Below, piece after piece: positions 44,392 through 45,860 of a stretch of DNA of 45,860 nt. The stretch's first letter is position 1. Every line of letters begins with the position of its first letter. Source of the stretch: Bacillus timonensis (GTDB lineage: Bacteria > Bacillota > Bacilli > Bacillales > Bacillaceae_L); assembly GCF_000285535.1 (NCBI RefSeq), contig NZ_HE610986.1, positions 909,103 to 954,962 of the forward strand, in the 5' to 3' direction. The notes under the pieces were generated by a model. The model saw only the letters and a program-made list of their open reading frames with translations. It had not been told where the DNA came from and ran no database searches. The translations under genes and the position numbers were made by a program.

Positions 44392-44429
44392 TTGACCCAC
44401 TTTTTTCGTAAAAGGTTAGAAACCTACTT

Positions 44430-45569
44430 TTATTTTGTTAGCATTCGAGAGATTACGAGGCGTTGAATCTCTTGAGTACCTTCATAGATTTGGGTAATTT
44501 TTGCATCACGCATATAACGCTCTACTGGGTAATCCTTCGTATAGCCGTAACCACCAAAAACCTGTACCGCCTCTGTTGTTACTTTCATTGCGGTATCCCC
44601 TGCAAATAATTTTGACATCGCGGATTCTTTCCCGTAAGGAAGCCCCTCTGATTCTAGCCATGCTGCTTGATAGGTTAGGAGTCGAGCCGCCTCAACACTA
44701 GTTGCCATATCCGCAAGCTTGAAGCCCACCCCTTGCTGAGCAGCAATTGGTTTTCCAAACTGAACACGTTCCTTCGCATATTCAGTTGCAGCATCAAGCG
44801 CTCCTTGAGCAATTCCAACTGCTTGGGCTGCAATTCCGTTTCGACCACCATCAAGCGTCATCATCGCAATTTTAAAGCCTTCTCCCTCTTCACCAAGTAG
44901 GTTTTCCTTAGGTACTTTGCACTCTTCAAAAATAATTTCAGTTGTCGGTGATGAACGAATTCCCATTTTCTTTTCTTTTTTTCCTACAGAGAAGCCAGGA
45001 AAATCACTCTCGATAATAAATGCACTTGTACCCTTGTGCTTTGAAGAAGGATCTGTTAGCGCAAACACGACATAAATATCGGCAATTCCACCATTTGTAA
45101 TAAAGATTTTAGAGCCGTTTAAAACATAATGGTCGCCTTCTAATCTAGCGGTTGTTCTCATTCCACCTGCATCTGAGCCTGAGCCGGGTTCTGTTAATCC
45201 ATACGCACCGATTTTTTCACCCTGCGCCATTGGGCGTAGATACTTTTGCTTTTGCTCTTCACTACCAAACTTAAAAATCGGCCAACCCGCAAGCGAGGTA
45301 TGAGCTGAAAGGGTTACCCCTGTTGATGCGCACACTCTTGATAACTCCTCAACAGCGATACAATACGCTAAATAGTCACTGCCAATGCCACCGTATTCTT
45401 CTGGCCATGGAATTCCTGTTAAGCCAAGCTCCGCCATTTTATCGAAAATTTCACGGTCAAAGCGTTCCTCCTCGTCGCGCTCTGCTGCTGTTGGTGCCAC
45501 CTCGTTTTTAGCAAAGTCACGCACCATTTTACGAATCATTTCATGCTCTTCTGATAATTTAAAGTACAT
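44430..45569 (-). CDS. acdA: acyl-CoA dehydrogenase
   Basis: FAD enzyme making the first oxidation of an acyl-CoA thioester, passing electrons to ETF. 379 residues from ATG 45569 (GGAGGTAC upstream). Motifs: [45 protein letters not shown] and [23 protein letters not shown]; the catalytic glutamate is in [11 protein letters not shown]. This fits the short-chain/butyryl type, which would use the product of IcmF. Same strand as the TetR gene, with repeats in between. Confidence 0.95.
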   Translation of the reverse strand: MYFKLSEEHEMIRKMVRDFAKNEVAPTAAERDEEERFDREIFDKMAELGLTGIPWPEEYGGIGSDYLAYCIAVEELSRVCASTGVTLSAHTSLAGWPIFKFGSEEQKQKYLRPMAQGEKIGAYGLTEPGSGSDAGGMRTTARLEGDHYVLNGSKIFITNGGIADIYVVFALTDPSSKHKGTSAFIIESDFPGFSVGKKEKKMGIRSSPTTEIIFEECKVPKENLLGEEGEGFKIAMMTLDGGRNGIAAQAVGIAQGALDAATEYAKERVQFGKPIAAQQGVGFKLADMATSVEAARLLTYQAAWLESEGLPYGKESAMSKLFAGDTAMKVTTEAVQVFGGYGYTKDYPVERYMRDAKITQIYEGTQEIQRLVISRMLTK

Positions 45570-45638
45570 AGTTAGTACCTCCACTTGTATAGAATGTTAG
45601 TTTTTGTGATGAACTGCGTCGTTTTGGGGCTGGGATTT

Positions 45639-45860
45639 GCGTCTACTTTCACTTTTTTGCGTCGATATTCGCGGATTTGCGTCATTTTCCCGATTTTTGC
45701 GTCAATATCCGCGGATTTGCGTCTTCTCCCTGATTTTTGCGTCGATTTCTTCGGATTTGCGTCTTCTCCCTGATTTTTGCGTCGCACACCAAGGTTTTGC
45801 GTCTCTTTCCCGATTTTTGCGTCAATATCCGCGGATTTGCGTCTTCTCCCTGATTTTTGC
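45639..45860. repeat. 20-bp tandem array running off the window
   Basis: GCGTC recurs exactly every 20 bases from 45639 to the end (45639, 45659 ... 45859), at least eleven units. Consensus TGCGTCTTCTCCCTGATTTT alternates with TGCGTCAATATCCGCGGATT, giving a partial 40-bp higher order. It lies upstream of the acyl-CoA dehydrogenase and has no clear coding function. Confidence 0.92.

Noticed and set aside
45572-45787. Open frames in both directions through the end of the window
   Set aside because: They are translations of the 20-bp array (period not divisible by three gives varied residues) without start signals.

Overview
This window is a piece of a low-GC, endospore-forming Bacillaceae chromosome. 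The evidence is a conserved block in the order known from Bacillus subtilis (rpoE-pyrG-ywjG-spo0F-fba-murA-glpX-rho-rpmE-tdk-prfA-prmC-racA-spoIIR-ywlB-ywlC-mntP-ywlE-rpiB-ywlG-glyA-upp-atp), three sporulation genes (spo0F, racA, spoIIR) and Bacillus-type signals (sigma-A, sigma-H, sigma-F, Spo0A and DnaA boxes). It is not B. subtilis itself: it carries nuo (complex I) genes, a fused isobutyryl-CoA mutase and several extra genes. Genus-level placement (Neobacillus, Mesobacillus, Cytobacillus or similar) is only a guess. Almost all genes lie on the minus strand.

Layout. 1-1271: start of a complex I operon (nuoA, nuoB, start of nuoC). 1669-3482: an ECF sigma factor with an overlapping DUF4179 membrane anti-sigma-like gene. 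3847-11386: the complete F1Fo ATP synthase operon, atpZ-atpI-atpBEFHAGDC. 11798-14032: a secreted Vpr-like subtilase whose ribosome binding site lies inside an intrinsic terminator. 14206-22849: upp, glyA, ywlG, rpiB, a chemoreceptor, ywlE, mntP, ywlC and ywlB, with a DnaA-box cluster between ywlC and ywlB. 22994-24529: spoIIR, then a divergent XRE regulator/membrane protein pair. 24628-35466: prmC, prfA, racA, tdk, rpmE, rho, glpX, murA, fba and spo0F. 35725-39913: ywjG, a large tandem repeat, pyrG with a CTP-sensing leader, and rpoE. 40112-45569: icmF, a FadR-like TetR regulator and an acyl-CoA dehydrogenase.

How the genes work together. nuo and atp form an oxidative phosphorylation cluster. 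upp, glyA, tdk and pyrG serve nucleotide and one-carbon metabolism; glyA has a PurR-type box pair and pyrG a reiterative-transcription attenuator. glpX and fba are gluconeogenic/glycolytic. spo0F, racA and spoIIR act at phosphorelay, chromosome anchoring and forespore-to-mother-cell signalling, and each has a matching promoter signature. icmF, the TetR gene and the dehydrogenase look like a branched-chain/fatty acyl-CoA degradation module.

The most unusual content is intergenic. There is a 52-bp tandem array of about 19 units with no phase loss (36282-37277), two strict 20-bp arrays (3651-3790; 45639 to the window end) and a decayed third one (15160-15350), six copies of a ~125-bp imperfect palindromic element, and several GGGAC/GTCCC palindromes. 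No IS element, prophage, CRISPR array, tRNA or rRNA gene was found. I saw no clear new defence or biosynthetic system; the repeat families and the upp-vpr leader are the best candidates for undescribed biology.
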